Assembly: GCA_004322265.1 (NCBI GenBank)
Contig: SCSZ01000022.1
Coordinates: 1-62,682, forward strand
Origin: Patescibacteria group bacterium
Lineage (GTDB): Bacteria > Patescibacteriota > Saccharimonadia > Saccharimonadales > Saccharimonadaceae
DNA: 62,682 nucleotides
Direction: 5' to 3'
The notes below the pieces were generated by a model, which saw only the letters and a program-made list of their open reading frames with translations, did not search any database and was not told the origin of the DNA. How positions within the stretch are numbered: position 1 is the stretch's first letter; the number at the start of each line of letters is the position of its first letter. The position numbers and the translations under genes are program-made. Shown here one piece after another: positions 26,318 to 34,666 of this stretch.

Positions 26318-26444
26318 TTCTCCCTCTCCCACAGTACCGGATCTCGGTGCTGCGAAATGCATCATAAAAAGCGGATTTGCTCCTTACGACAAGTATCCAT
26401 TATACCGTACTAAGACACTTTCTGCCCAGAGACGCTAGAGCTAA

Positions 26445-26467
26445 TGTATACACTATACGCGTATACA
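26445..26467. promoter_or_regulatory. Palindrome upstream of the rplJ promoter
   Basis: TGTATAC (26445-26451) and GTATACA (26461-26467) form a perfect inverted repeat with a 9-bp spacer, 22 bp before the rplJ -35 box and between two divergent promoters. It looks like an operator for a dimeric regulator. Confidence 0.45.
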
Positions 26468-26489
26468 CCAGCCGTAGCGTAGAGCTTTA

Positions 26490-26518
26490 TTGACAACAAT
26501 AACGGAGATTGCTATACT
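26490..26518 (+). promoter_or_regulatory. rplJL promoter (TTGACA, 17 bp, TATACT)
   Basis: A perfect -35 TTGACA (26490-26495) and -10 TATACT (26513-26518) are 17 bp apart. This is one of the best promoters in the window. It gives a leader of about 205 nt before rplJ, in contrast to the leaderless genes around. Confidence 0.85.
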
Positions 26519-26621
26519 TTATCTAGACATTACCAAAGACAGTAGCGGTGAATGAGTCAATCAAACACTTAATCAGCTACCCAGGATAATATGTATCATG
26601 TAAAACATACATTGTTCGATG

Positions 26622-26659
26622 AGTCTTTGGCAGTGCGAGGTCCAAAGACTTTTTCTTTT
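26622..26659 (+). terminator. Terminator-like attenuator in the rplJ leader
   Basis: AGTCTTTGG (26622-26630) and CCAAAGACT (26642-26650) form a perfect 9-bp stem with an 11-nt loop, followed by TTTTCTTTT. It lies between the rplJ promoter and the rplJ start, about 72 nt before the ATG, so it should reduce read-through unless prevented. L10 leaders are known sites for autoregulation; this one would work by transcription attenuation. Confidence 0.7.
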
Positions 26660-26730
26660 CCCCTTAAGCTGCCTGTGTCGGTACATTCACAATTTGGTCG
26701 AATGAACATTAAATCAAAGAAAGGATTTTT

Positions 26731-27255
26731 ATGGCAATTACCCGCGATAAAAAGAACACTTTGGTTGCAGAGCTTAGCGCGTCACTAACGGCATCTAAAA
26801 TGGCTGTTTTTGCGTACTACCGTGGCCTCAACGTTGCTGACGTTCAGGAGCTTCGTGCTGCTGCTCGCGCTGCAGGCGTAACTATCACCGTTGTTAAGAA
26901 CCGACTTGTCCGTGTAGCCCTAGAGTCAATTGAGACTTATAAAGGCGTCGACACTTCGGCACTAACTGGACAGTTGCTCTATGCTATTAGCGACACTGAC
27001 GAAGTTGCTCCAGCTCAAGTACTAAGTACGTTTGCAAAAACGCACCCACAACTTGAATTCGCTGGTGCGTTTTCTGGAGAGGGCAAACTACTCAGCGCTA
27101 ATGACGTTAAATCTCTTGCGGGACTTCCAAGCAAGAATCAACTCATTGCCGAGGTTGTCGCCCAGTTACTTTCACCAGTACACGACATCACAAATGCTCT
27201 GTCTGGCAACTTACACAATCTACTCGATGGTGTAGCCGCCAAAGCAACCAATTAA
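26731..27255 (+). CDS. rplJ: 50S ribosomal protein L10
   Basis: The 174-residue protein has the L10 core ('FAYYRGLNVADVQELRAAAR', 'VTITVVKNRLVRVAL', 'LTGQLLYAIS', 'FAGAFSGEGKLLSANDVKSLAGLPSK') and a C-terminal helix for L12 dimers ('AQLLSPVHDITNALSGNLHNL'). It anchors the L12 stalk. Shine-Dalgarno GAAAGGA. Read from its own promoter with rplL, separate from rplK-rplA. Confidence 0.96.
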   Translation: MAITRDKKNTLVAELSASLTASKMAVFAYYRGLNVADVQELRAAARAAGVTITVVKNRLVRVALESIETYKGVDTSALTGQLLYAISDTDEVAPAQVLSTFAKTHPQLEFAGAFSGEGKLLSANDVKSLAGLPSKNQLIAEVVAQLLSPVHDITNALSGNLHNLLDGVAAKATN

Positions 27256-27286
27256 TCAATTAAGTAAATAATACAAGGAGGCTATT

Positions 27287-27667
27287 ATGGCTGACATTAA
27301 GAAAATCGCAGAAGAGCTAACAAAGCTTACTGTACTAGAAGTTAACGAACTAAAGAACATCCTTAAGGACGAATATGGCATCGAGCCAGCCGCTGCAGCT
27401 GTCGCTGTTGCTGGTCCTGCTGCCGGTGGTGAAGCTGCCCCTGCTGAGGACGCTAAATCTGAATTCACCGTAACATTGAAAGATGCTGGTGTTCAGAAAG
27501 TTGCTGTTATCAAGGCTGTTAAGGAAATCACTGGTCTTGGACTTGGTGAGGCTAAAGCAATCGTTGACGGCGCACCTGCACCTGTTAAAGAAAAAATCGG
27601 TAAAGACGAAGCTGACGCTGCCAAGAAACTGCTTGAAGAAGCAGGTGCTACAGTCGAACTTAGCTAA
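27287..27667 (+). CDS. rplL: 50S ribosomal protein L7/L12
   Basis: The 126-residue acidic protein has the N-terminal dimer domain ('[20 protein letters not shown]'), an Ala/Pro/Glu hinge and the C-terminal factor-binding domain ('[20 protein letters not shown]', '[10 protein letters not shown]', '[14 protein letters not shown]'). It recruits translation GTPases. A strong AAGGAGG Shine-Dalgarno fits its multi-copy stoichiometry. A symmetric terminator follows 40 bp after the stop. Confidence 0.97.
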   Translation: MADIKKIAEELTKLTVLEVNELKNILKDEYGIEPAAAAVAVAGPAAGGEAAPAEDAKSEFTVTLKDAGVQKVAVIKAVKEITGLGLGEAKAIVDGAPAPVKEKIGKDEADAAKKLLEEAGATVELS

Positions 27668-27706
27668 TACCAATCATTCGATCAATTTGAATCAATCCAC
27701 ATTTTG

Positions 27707-27729
27707 CCACCCGAATAGGGTGGTATTTT
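27707..27729 (+). terminator. rplJL terminator
   Basis: CCACCC-GAATA-GGGTGG is a 6-bp GC stem followed by TATTTTG, with TTTTG/AAAA symmetry on the other side, 40 bp after the rplL stop. It can act in both directions. Confidence 0.75.
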
Positions 27730-27808
27730 GTAGGCAAAATATACAACACTTTTGTTTTGACCCCATAAAAGCATGTGGAAAAATTTTACTTAATTTGATG
27801 AGTCTGAG

Positions 27809-27840
27809 AATTAGCTGAGCAAAGGTCCGTCCTCTGCAGA
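27809..27840 (-). repeat. Repeat B, copy 1 (32 bp), inside the end of a coding region
   Basis: This stretch is identical, on the minus strand, to 32 bp of copies 2 (43345-43376) and 3 (51573-51604). Its core GCAGAGG-ACGGA-CCTTTGC can form a 7-bp hairpin with a 5-nt loop. Here it supplies the last codons and the stop of the gene at 27811-28494 (product end 'AEDGPLLS'). Confidence 0.8.
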
Positions 27841-28494
27841 GGGACTATCGGCATCAGTAAACAACTTCGGGTTCTGATTAAGCGTAGTGTTTAAGCCACT
27901 AAGGATCGGTAGCAGGCTTGAACGAGCCTTATGCAGTAAGCGTACTCGTCCTGCACGGGATTTGAGACGTGCGCTTAAGAGGTTATCAATATCAGCCTCA
28001 GGAAAATGTCGAAGATACCATTCATCCATCTTAACGGGCAAGCCAGCGTCGAGTCGTGCGGCGTCAACGGTGCGATCATCACCTAACCGAACAGGCTTGG
28101 TGCGTGTTCTTTCAATATATTTGAAAGAACTACCTGCAAGCGCCGAGACAGCAAATTTGCGACGCGTCATCACTGTTCGTTCAGCCCCGTACTGAACTTC
28201 ATACATGCTGAAATTAAGGGGAGTGCCCATAAAGCTTCCGTCATATCTTATACGATAATGAGCTTCACTTGTGAATGTCTCTGTTGATGCATGTTTATTA
28301 AAGGAGGTTTTCTTTTTATCAAGCTGTCCTGATGGAAATCCTGCAAGCCGCAGCAGGCTCATGCGTGCACCCATTGCAAATGATTCCTCATCTGTTGCAT
28401 CATATTGACCTATTGACCACATAACATCTTCTTCAGCCTGCAAAATGTCAGGTTTGTATTCTTCAAACACGTTGTCGTTAGATTCTACGCTCAT
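27811..28494 (-). CDS. Hypothetical protein whose C-terminus is encoded by repeat B
   Basis: The 227-residue soluble protein is not recognised. It has an acidic N-terminus, a beta-rich middle ('HYRIRYDGSFMGTPLNFSMY', 'MTRRKFAVSALAGSSFKYIE') and a basic helical region ('SARLKSRAGRVRLLHKARSS'). The start is the ATG at 28494: a TG-rich TATACT box (28504-28509, minus) ends 9 bp before it, so the mRNA is probably leaderless. The last seven codons and stop lie in repeat B, so insertion of the repeat may have altered the original end. Confidence 0.55.
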   Translation of the reverse strand: MSVESNDNVFEEYKPDILQAEEDVMWSIGQYDATDEESFAMGARMSLLRLAGFPSGQLDKKKTSFNKHASTETFTSEAHYRIRYDGSFMGTPLNFSMYEVQYGAERTVMTRRKFAVSALAGSSFKYIERTRTKPVRLGDDRTVDAARLDAGLPVKMDEWYLRHFPEADIDNLLSARLKSRAGRVRLLHKARSSLLPILSGLNTTLNQNPKLFTDADSPSAEDGPLLS

Positions 28495-28567
28495 ACTAAA
28501 TATAGTATACAATATTTTTGCCTTAAGTCCAATATAAATTACTCCCTACAGCAACTCGGAGTAAGCA

Positions 28568-28596
28568 TTGACAAAATAACGCTTGGTTGGTATATA
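28568..28596 (+). promoter_or_regulatory. Promoter of 28645-29928 (TTGACA, 17 bp, TATATA)
   Basis: A perfect TTGACA (28568-28573) lies 17 bp before TATATA (28591-28596). The start near 28603 gives a leader of about 40 nt with AAAGGA. Confidence 0.75.
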
Positions 28597-28644
28597 TAAA
28601 GGTAATACCACCCAAAAATAGACAAAAGGAAATTGCGAGTTACC

Positions 28645-29163
28645 ATGTCTGAATTACCAGAAAAACAAGTTAAACGATTACATTCCCTGATTCAAGAAGC
28701 AGAAACAAACCTAGCAGCAGCCAAAGAGCTCCTTATTAGTATCGTCGGTGATGACGGAACAGTCCTAACACCACGTTCATCACACCCTGATGAAGCGAGC
28801 GGTAAAGTCGTAGAGGGTGTATTTGATGGTCAAAAGATGGCCGGGCCTGATGGCAAAGAATATCCAGTACCAGCAAACTATGCCAGTAAGTCCAAGTTGG
28901 TTGAAGGTGATATCCTTAAACTAACAATTGCAGACGACGGCAGCTTTATCTACAAGCAAATTGGTCCAACAGAGCGTAAACAAATCATCGGTACACTTGT
29001 ACAGCACGATGGAGCCTATTACGTAGAAGCCAGTGGTCATGAGTATAGAATCTTGCTCGCGAGCGTTACATACTTCCGAATTGCCGAGGGAGACCAAGTG
29101 ACGATTATTGTCCCCGCAGACAACCTAGATGCCGAGTGGGCAGCGGTCGAAGCAGCTCTGTAA
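28645..29163 (+). CDS. Conserved hypothetical protein, two small beta domains
   Basis: The 172-residue protein has an N-terminal helix ('EKQVKRLHSLIQEAETNLAAAKELL'), then a beta domain containing 'GKVVEGVFDGQKMAGPDGKEYPVPANYASKSKLVEGDILKL' type strands (about 55-100) and another ending in 'YRILLASVTYFRIAEGDQVTIIVP' (about 130-155). The pattern suggests OB/SH3-like barrels. I believe similar proteins occur in other CPR genomes but know no function. The ATG at 28645 is preferred; a TTG at 28633 is closer to AAAGGA and cannot be excluded. Confidence 0.6.
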   Translation: MSELPEKQVKRLHSLIQEAETNLAAAKELLISIVGDDGTVLTPRSSHPDEASGKVVEGVFDGQKMAGPDGKEYPVPANYASKSKLVEGDILKLTIADDGSFIYKQIGPTERKQIIGTLVQHDGAYYVEASGHEYRILLASVTYFRIAEGDQVTIIVPADNLDAEWAAVEAAL

Positions 29164-29172
29164 TAACTCGTA

Positions 29173-29928
29173 ATGGTTACCTTCATCTCTGAGTCCGAAC
29201 GTGTTCGTCATCGTGTTATTGATGAGACACTTGATACGGCAAGAGAGATGCTTAGCGACACAGCCGTTGAGCGAAGCACTCTTGGTGAGTGGGCACTCGC
29301 TCAATTACATGTCATAGATTCCTATTTGTATGTCCCGAATATGTCTGGTAATAGATTAAGGACACAAAATAGATATATGAATGATAATTCTATCCCAATA
29401 TTTGCCGTCAAACCGGGTGAAGAAGTGGTGCTTGATAGCGCGATGCCAACAATGCACCGAGCCCAAAAAGACACATATAACACTTACGTAGAAAGTCTTG
29501 GTATTACACCTAGCATCGGTGAAACTAGTGCCGTAAATCTCCAGCTCAGCCGATCCTTTTCAGGTATTAATCATCCTCTTTCACTACCTGATGGGCTAAT
29601 AGGTGGCGTCTATCATGCAAACGCTGAAGTGGCCTTTGAAACCCCAGACCCAGATCCGGCAACTATTAGACGCGTAGTAGAAGGTTCACCCATCATGTTA
29701 CTGTCGACTACCGATCGAGATCCTATACAAAGAGCTAGCCGTCTCATTCATGATGTGCAACATGATCTTCAAATACTAGGTGAAGGTCCCATTGAACCAG
29801 CACTGTTACGTCATGTAGGGTTTAATAGGGAGGCAGAGGCTATACAGGTTACTCGGTCGCTTACAAAGGTATTATATCGATCAGCGGACAATCCACTACT
29901 CAGACGTAATCCCTCGCTCAAGAAATAG
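29173..29928 (+). CDS. Hypothetical protein, 251 aa
   Basis: I do not recognise this protein. It follows the preceding gene by 9 bp and is probably co-transcribed with it. It appears soluble. A His/Glu-rich helical part near the end ('ASRLIHDVQHDLQILGEG', 'HVGFNREAEAIQVTRSL') has the spacing H-D-x-x-H ... E-x-E-A that could bind a metal, but no known motif is matched exactly. The C-terminus is basic. Confidence 0.5.
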   Translation: MVTFISESERVRHRVIDETLDTAREMLSDTAVERSTLGEWALAQLHVIDSYLYVPNMSGNRLRTQNRYMNDNSIPIFAVKPGEEVVLDSAMPTMHRAQKDTYNTYVESLGITPSIGETSAVNLQLSRSFSGINHPLSLPDGLIGGVYHANAEVAFETPDPDPATIRRVVEGSPIMLLSTTDRDPIQRASRLIHDVQHDLQILGEGPIEPALLRHVGFNREAEAIQVTRSLTKVLYRSADNPLLRRNPSLKK

Positions 29929-30038
29929 ATTTCAAGATTTATATTGCACATATAAAGCAAAAGCGCTATAGTTATCTCATCACAGAGGTGAAAACAAAAA
30001 GTGTAAAAAAGACGGCATTATAGAAAACTCGTAGAGAG

Positions 30039-30090
30039 TATAATTGCCAGCAAGACATGAGAGAGTCGGGGAGTATAGGGTAATATAAAC
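30039..30090 (+). promoter_or_regulatory. Probable dnaX promoter region
   Basis: A TATAAT at 30039-30044 has no good -35 partner. A second AT-rich box (TAATAT, 30081-30086) lies just before the ATG at 30091, with GGGGAG and TAGGG as possible Shine-Dalgarno sequences. The rest of 29929-30038 has no gene or RNA that I can identify. Confidence 0.4.
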
Positions 30091-31539
30091 ATGGCACGAG
30101 CTTTGTATCGTAAATATCGTAGCAAAACGCTAGATGAAGTAGTGGGACAAAAACACGTTACCGATATCTTAGCGCAGGCAATTAAACGGGGACGTATTTC
30201 ACACGCCTATCTATTAACAGGCCCTCGTGGAGTAGGTAAAACATCTATTGCTCGTATCCTGGCACACGAAATTAACCAAATACCATACGACGAAGATGCA
30301 ACAAATTTGGATATCATCGAGATTGATGCAGCTAGTAACAACGGCGTCGAAGACGTGAGGGACCTTCGCGAAAAAGTGCAAATTGCACCAGTATCACTAC
30401 CTAAGAAGGTTTACATCATCGACGAGGTACATATGCTATCGAAGGCCGCCTTTAATGCTCTTTTAAAGACTCTCGAGGAGCCACCCGAGCACGTCGTGTT
30501 TATTCTCGCAACTACCGACGTCGATAAATTACCCGCCACAATCATCAGTCGTACACAGCGCTTTTCATTCAGGGCAATTGGGCCACAGGACGCTGTTAAG
30601 CACCTTCGGTTTATTGCAGACTCAGAGAAAATAAAAGTTGACGATGAATCGCTTGAACTGATTGCCCAGCGTGGAGATGGCAGCTTTCGAGACAGTATTA
30701 GCCTACTAGATCAGCTCGCTAGTGTCGCTGATAGCAAGACAGGTATCACCTCTGGGCTTATTGAAGCCTCGATTGGTCTTGCTCCTAAAAAAATCATTGA
30801 TGCTCTGCTCACAAGCGTCGAAGATCATGATATTGCAGTACTAGTACAACTTCTTGATAAAGCATTTGACCAGGGTATTAACGGCGTAATATTGTCCCAG
30901 CAGTTAACCGTCCGCGTTCGTGAACTAGTTGTTGAGAAGCCTCAATTGTTACCTCTTCTAGATAGCTTACTCGATGTTGCTAAAAGTGCTCAGCCAAACC
31001 TGAAACTACTAAGCGTACTTGGCACGGCCGCAACACCAAAAACTGTCGTAAAATCAGTCGCATTAGCCTCACCAGTGCTCGAAGTTACCGCCACAATTGC
31101 AGAGTTAGAGAAGAAAGCAACTCAAGCGAAACCGAAGGATCCTGAAGCACTATTATCCAAATCAGAAGATGACAAACAAGTTACACAAGAAGCCGAGGCA
31201 GACCGAGTAAAACAACCGAGTAGTACAGGATTCGATTCAAACGCCCTTATCGAGCACACCCGCAAGAACTACGTCGCCATCTACAGCGTCCTTTCCAAGT
31301 GCCATTTTGAGCTGGAGGGCGAAAAGTTAACAATCTATGCGGCAAATAAATTTTACAAGAAAAAGCTCGATGATGTTAAGTACTCTAGTCTGCTCTATAA
31401 AGCGCTAGAAGAGATTGGGGTTTATGGACTGACTATCCACACGATACCCACAGCGCCCCCTCCCAAAGATAGCCAAGCCGCGTCGGTTGCTGCTATTATG
31501 GGCGGAGGAGAAGAGGTAGTCGTCGAGGATGAGCGCTAA
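30091..31539 (+). CDS. dnaX: DNA polymerase III subunit gamma/tau, short, without zinc module
   Basis: The 482-residue clamp-loader ATPase has Walker A 'TGPRGVGKTSIARILA', Walker B 'VYIIDEVHML' with sensor 'LLKTLEEPPEHVVFILATTD' and the SRC-type Arg finger 'IISRTQRFSF'. Between 'RILAHEI' and 'DIIEIDAASN' the usual four-Cys zinc module is missing and the loop is shortened. A linker (about 350-385) leads to a small C-terminal domain. It overlaps dnaB by 11 bp, so the two replication genes are coupled. Confidence 0.94.
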   Translation: MARALYRKYRSKTLDEVVGQKHVTDILAQAIKRGRISHAYLLTGPRGVGKTSIARILAHEINQIPYDEDATNLDIIEIDAASNNGVEDVRDLREKVQIAPVSLPKKVYIIDEVHMLSKAAFNALLKTLEEPPEHVVFILATTDVDKLPATIISRTQRFSFRAIGPQDAVKHLRFIADSEKIKVDDESLELIAQRGDGSFRDSISLLDQLASVADSKTGITSGLIEASIGLAPKKIIDALLTSVEDHDIAVLVQLLDKAFDQGINGVILSQQLTVRVRELVVEKPQLLPLLDSLLDVAKSAQPNLKLLSVLGTAATPKTVVKSVALASPVLEVTATIAELEKKATQAKPKDPEALLSKSEDDKQVTQEAEADRVKQPSSTGFDSNALIEHTRKNYVAIYSVLSKCHFELEGEKLTIYAANKFYKKKLDDVKYSSLLYKALEEIGVYGLTIHTIPTAPPPKDSQAASVAAIMGGGEEVVVEDER

Positions 31540-32875
31540 AGAAGTTCCCGCGGGAAAAGTCCCACCACAAAACTTAGATGCCGAGAAAAGTTTACTCGGT
31601 GCAGTTTTGATTGACGAAGAAACGCTCGCCGATATTTCTGAACACGTAACGTTCAAGGACTTTTACGAAAAGCGTCATGCGATTATCTTTGCAGGCATGA
31701 TGCGTCTGTATGAAAAACACAAACCAGTTGACCTGTTGACCCTCACCGAGGAGCTTAAACGCAAGAACGAGATTGAGCTTATAGGTGGATCCGCCTACAT
31801 TACAGAGCTAACTAACTATGTCCCGACGGCCGCACATGCAGAAGCCTATGCGGAGTTAGTCGCTCAGAAAGCCGTTAGACGTCGCTTGATTAAAGCCAGT
31901 GGCGAGATATCGGAACTAGGCTATAACGAAGATACAACTACCCAAGAACTACTAGAAAAAGCGGAAGCAGAGTTATTTAGCGTCAGCGACCAATCCCTCA
32001 AGCAAGATCTTGTTAGTATCGAAAGTATCTTGACCGAAAGCTTCGACCGTATGGAGGAACTACACCGTAACAAGGGAACGCTTCGTGGGGTTCGCACTGG
32101 TTATCGCGATCTTGATAACATGACAGCAGGCCTGCAACGAAGCGACCTGATTATCCTAGCGGCCCGACCTGCAATGGGTAAGACGACACTAGTAACAAAT
32201 CTGGCTTATAATGTGGCGACAATTGCTAAGCAACCCGTGTTGTTCTTTAGCCTCGAGATGAGTAAGGAACAATTAGTCGACCGTATGCTTGCCGATGCAT
32301 CAGGAGTTGACGCCTGGAATATTCGCACTGGTAATCTATCCGACGATGATTTCTCTAAATTATCAGAAGCAATGGGTGAAATGGCCGAAGCACCAATCTT
32401 TATTGATGACACACCAGGCATGACGGTACTCGAAATTCGCACTAAAGCTCGTCGCGCAATGCATGAACAGCCGCTTGGTCTCATCATCGTTGACTACTTA
32501 CAATTGATGCAGGGGAGCGGGCGAGGCGACGGCAACCGCGTCCAAGAAGTCAGCGAAATTAGCCGTGGTTTAAAGCTTGTCGCGAGGGAGCTAAACGTAC
32601 CAGTCATTGCGCTGTCTCAACTATCTCGATCCGTAGAATCTCGCAGCCCTCAAATCCCGCAACTTGCCGACCTACGTGAATCTGGGTCAATCGAACAAGA
32701 CGCTGATATTGTTATGTTCATCTACCGCGAAGCGTACTATAACCCTGAAACAGAACGTGAGAATCTCACCGACCTCATCATCGCCAAACACCGTAACGGA
32801 CCGACGGGCAAAATTGAGTTATACTTCCATCCTGAACGACTTCGTTTCATGTCGCTGGACCGCAAACACGAATAG
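31529..32875 (+). CDS. dnaB: Replicative DNA helicase DnaB
   Basis: The 448-residue protein has the N-terminal DnaB domain ('PPQNLDAEKSLLGAVLIDEE', 'ITELTNYVPTAAHAEAYA') and the RecA-like C-terminal domain: Walker A 'LAARPAMGKTTLVTNL', 'VLFFSLEMSKEQLVDRMLA', Walker B 'LGLIIVDYLQLM' and 'ALSQLSRSVESR', ending in the Arg-finger/linker part 'LIIAKHRNGPTGKIELYF'. It unwinds DNA at the fork. No intein is present. ATG inside dnaX at 31529. Confidence 0.96.
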   Translation: MSAKEVPAGKVPPQNLDAEKSLLGAVLIDEETLADISEHVTFKDFYEKRHAIIFAGMMRLYEKHKPVDLLTLTEELKRKNEIELIGGSAYITELTNYVPTAAHAEAYAELVAQKAVRRRLIKASGEISELGYNEDTTTQELLEKAEAELFSVSDQSLKQDLVSIESILTESFDRMEELHRNKGTLRGVRTGYRDLDNMTAGLQRSDLIILAARPAMGKTTLVTNLAYNVATIAKQPVLFFSLEMSKEQLVDRMLADASGVDAWNIRTGNLSDDDFSKLSEAMGEMAEAPIFIDDTPGMTVLEIRTKARRAMHEQPLGLIIVDYLQLMQGSGRGDGNRVQEVSEISRGLKLVARELNVPVIALSQLSRSVESRSPQIPQLADLRESGSIEQDADIVMFIYREAYYNPETERENLTDLIIAKHRNGPTGKIELYFHPERLRFMSLDRKHE

Positions 32876-32901
32876 CCAGCGTGCTATAATCGATACAATA
32901 T

Positions 32902-34329
32902 ATGGGTATTGATATCACGTCGTTTTATATCTATCGCTGGCGCTATTATTTGGGTTACGGCCTGATTGCTCTTCTTTTGATTGGGCTTCTCATATTTGCA
33001 GGCCTTTACACCCCCGGCGGACTTTCAACCCAGGAAATGGATATAGTCGTCAAGACATCCGGCCTTGATCTGACAAGCATCACGAGTCTGGCGATCACAA
33101 ATTTACCTTTTCATATGCTACAGCTCGCGAGTATTAACTTGTTCGGCGTTACCGAGTTTAGTATTAAGTTGCCCTCGCTCGTTCTTGCTTTAATTTCAGC
33201 AGTGGGTTTAATACTCCTGCTCCAACGATGGTTTAAGCCTAATATTGCCGTGCTAGCCTCAATTATTGCCATTACGACTGGGCAATTTTTGTTTATTGCA
33301 CAAAACGGTACACCTGGAATCTTATACGTATTATGGTCTGTGTGTTTGCTACTACTGGGCACGTTGATTGCCAAGAAAGTAAAGTATCAGATGTTATGGC
33401 AGATATTATTTTTTGTCGTCGCCGCCCTCAGCCTATACACACCGCTTAGTATCTATGCGCTTATAGCCCTAGCTGTTGCGACGCTTTTACACCCACACCT
33501 ACGGTTCATCGTGCGACAGATGCCTAAGGCTCCGATTATATTTGCGGCCTTACTCGGTGTTATTATTGCTTTGCCCCTTATTCTAGGTATTTTACGCACT
33601 CCTGAGCTTGGCTTGACAATCCTAGGTATCCCAACCACATGGCCAAATATTTTAGCCAACGTCATGTTACTATCCCAACAATACGTCGGATTCTCGTTGC
33701 AAAGTACAACAGGGCTAATGACGCCAGTCTTTGGACTTGGATCAATGCTTATTATTGTTTTTGGTGTTTACAAATTAATCCGTACTCGCGAAAGTACGCA
33801 AAGTTATCTTATTATTATCTGGCTAATATGTCTCATCCCAATACTTGTTACGAATCCTAACTTTACAAGCGTAACATTTCTGCCGCTCGTACTGTTACTC
33901 GCCACTGGACTTGAAAGCCTGCTCGGCTACTGGTATAGGCTCTTTCCGCTCAACCCATATGCTCGACTAGCAGGACTGATCCCACTGGTTGTCTTAGTTG
34001 GCGTACTTGTGTTGTCTGGGCTTGAAAGATACGTCTATGGTTATCACTATGATCCCTATACGGTTGCCAACTTTTCACAAGATTTATCACTACTACCTAA
34101 GAACACTCAGCATCTTGTTGTAACAAACGATGAGCTGCCATTCTACCGGGTCGTAGCTGATCATCGTAAGGGCATGGACGTTGCCGTTACTGCGCCACTC
34201 ACTGGTACGTTCACTGTGTCCCACGATGCAAACACAACGACGTATCCTACATTTAAAATTCAAAGGATTGTAACTTCATCTGCATCTGTTCAGGCTGACC
34301 GCTTTTATGTCTACAAAAAGACGAATTAG
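32902..34329 (+). CDS. Multi-pass membrane protein, GT-C (PMT/ArnT)-like
   Basis: The 475-residue protein has about ten to twelve membrane helices and a short C-terminal extracytoplasmic domain (about 385-475). The first loop, 'LYTPGGLSTQEMDIVVKTSG', and 'NLPFHMLQLASINLFGVTEFSIKLPSLVLAL' match the start of dolichol-type glycosyltransferases (GT39/GT83), where an acidic residue in loop 1 is catalytic. The sugar donor and acceptor are unknown; cell-surface decoration is likely. TGC-TATAAT (32885-32890) lies 11 bp before the ATG. Confidence 0.65.
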   Translation: MGIDITSFYIYRWRYYLGYGLIALLLIGLLIFAGLYTPGGLSTQEMDIVVKTSGLDLTSITSLAITNLPFHMLQLASINLFGVTEFSIKLPSLVLALISAVGLILLLQRWFKPNIAVLASIIAITTGQFLFIAQNGTPGILYVLWSVCLLLLGTLIAKKVKYQMLWQILFFVVAALSLYTPLSIYALIALAVATLLHPHLRFIVRQMPKAPIIFAALLGVIIALPLILGILRTPELGLTILGIPTTWPNILANVMLLSQQYVGFSLQSTTGLMTPVFGLGSMLIIVFGVYKLIRTRESTQSYLIIIWLICLIPILVTNPNFTSVTFLPLVLLLATGLESLLGYWYRLFPLNPYARLAGLIPLVVLVGVLVLSGLERYVYGYHYDPYTVANFSQDLSLLPKNTQHLVVTNDELPFYRVVADHRKGMDVAVTAPLTGTFTVSHDANTTTYPTFKIQRIVTSSASVQADRFYVYKKTN

Positions 34330-34366
34330 TAACGTATACTGGAGTGAGTAATACAGGGAGAAAATC

Positions 34367-34657
34367 ATGGCTTTTGACCAAGTAAAAATGTTAAACAAGC
34401 TGCGTAAAGCACAGAGCGAGCTAAAAAAAGAAGTTATCGAAGTTGAGGCAGGAGATGGCGCTGTCGTTATTCAAGTAACCGGTGAACTAAAAATCAAGAG
34501 TATCAAAATTGATCCTGAACAGGTAGATCTAGAAGATATCGGCGAGCTAGAACACTGGATTGAAATTGCGATTCGCGATGGTCTAGCCAAGGCGCAAGAA
34601 GTTGCCGCAGAGAAAATGAAGCCGCTCATGGGCGGACTCGGTAGTCTAGGACTATAG
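34367..34657 (+). CDS. ybaB: YbaB/EbfC-family DNA-binding protein
   Basis: The 96-residue protein matches YbaB/EbfC: 'MLNKLRKAQSELKKEVIEVEAGDGAVVIQVTGELKIKSIKIDP' type core with alternating helix and strand, and a Gly-rich end. It forms nucleoid-associated dimers. TATACT at 34334-34339 and Shine-Dalgarno GGGAGAA precede it. It lies 9 bp before recR, the usual bacterial pairing. Confidence 0.93.
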   Translation: MAFDQVKMLNKLRKAQSELKKEVIEVEAGDGAVVIQVTGELKIKSIKIDPEQVDLEDIGELEHWIEIAIRDGLAKAQEVAAEKMKPLMGGLGSLGL

Positions 34658-34666
34658 GAGGCTTAC

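Noticed and set aside
25991-26413. A plus-strand frame of 140 codons opposite the GC-rich cassette gene
   Set aside because: It runs through the hairpin terminator and lacks a Shine-Dalgarno; the minus-strand frame has a good Shine-Dalgarno, promoter and terminator.
29929-30090. A signal recognition particle RNA upstream of dnaX, as in some bacteria
   Set aside because: The region lacks the conserved SRP loop sequences and is AT-rich and unstructured.
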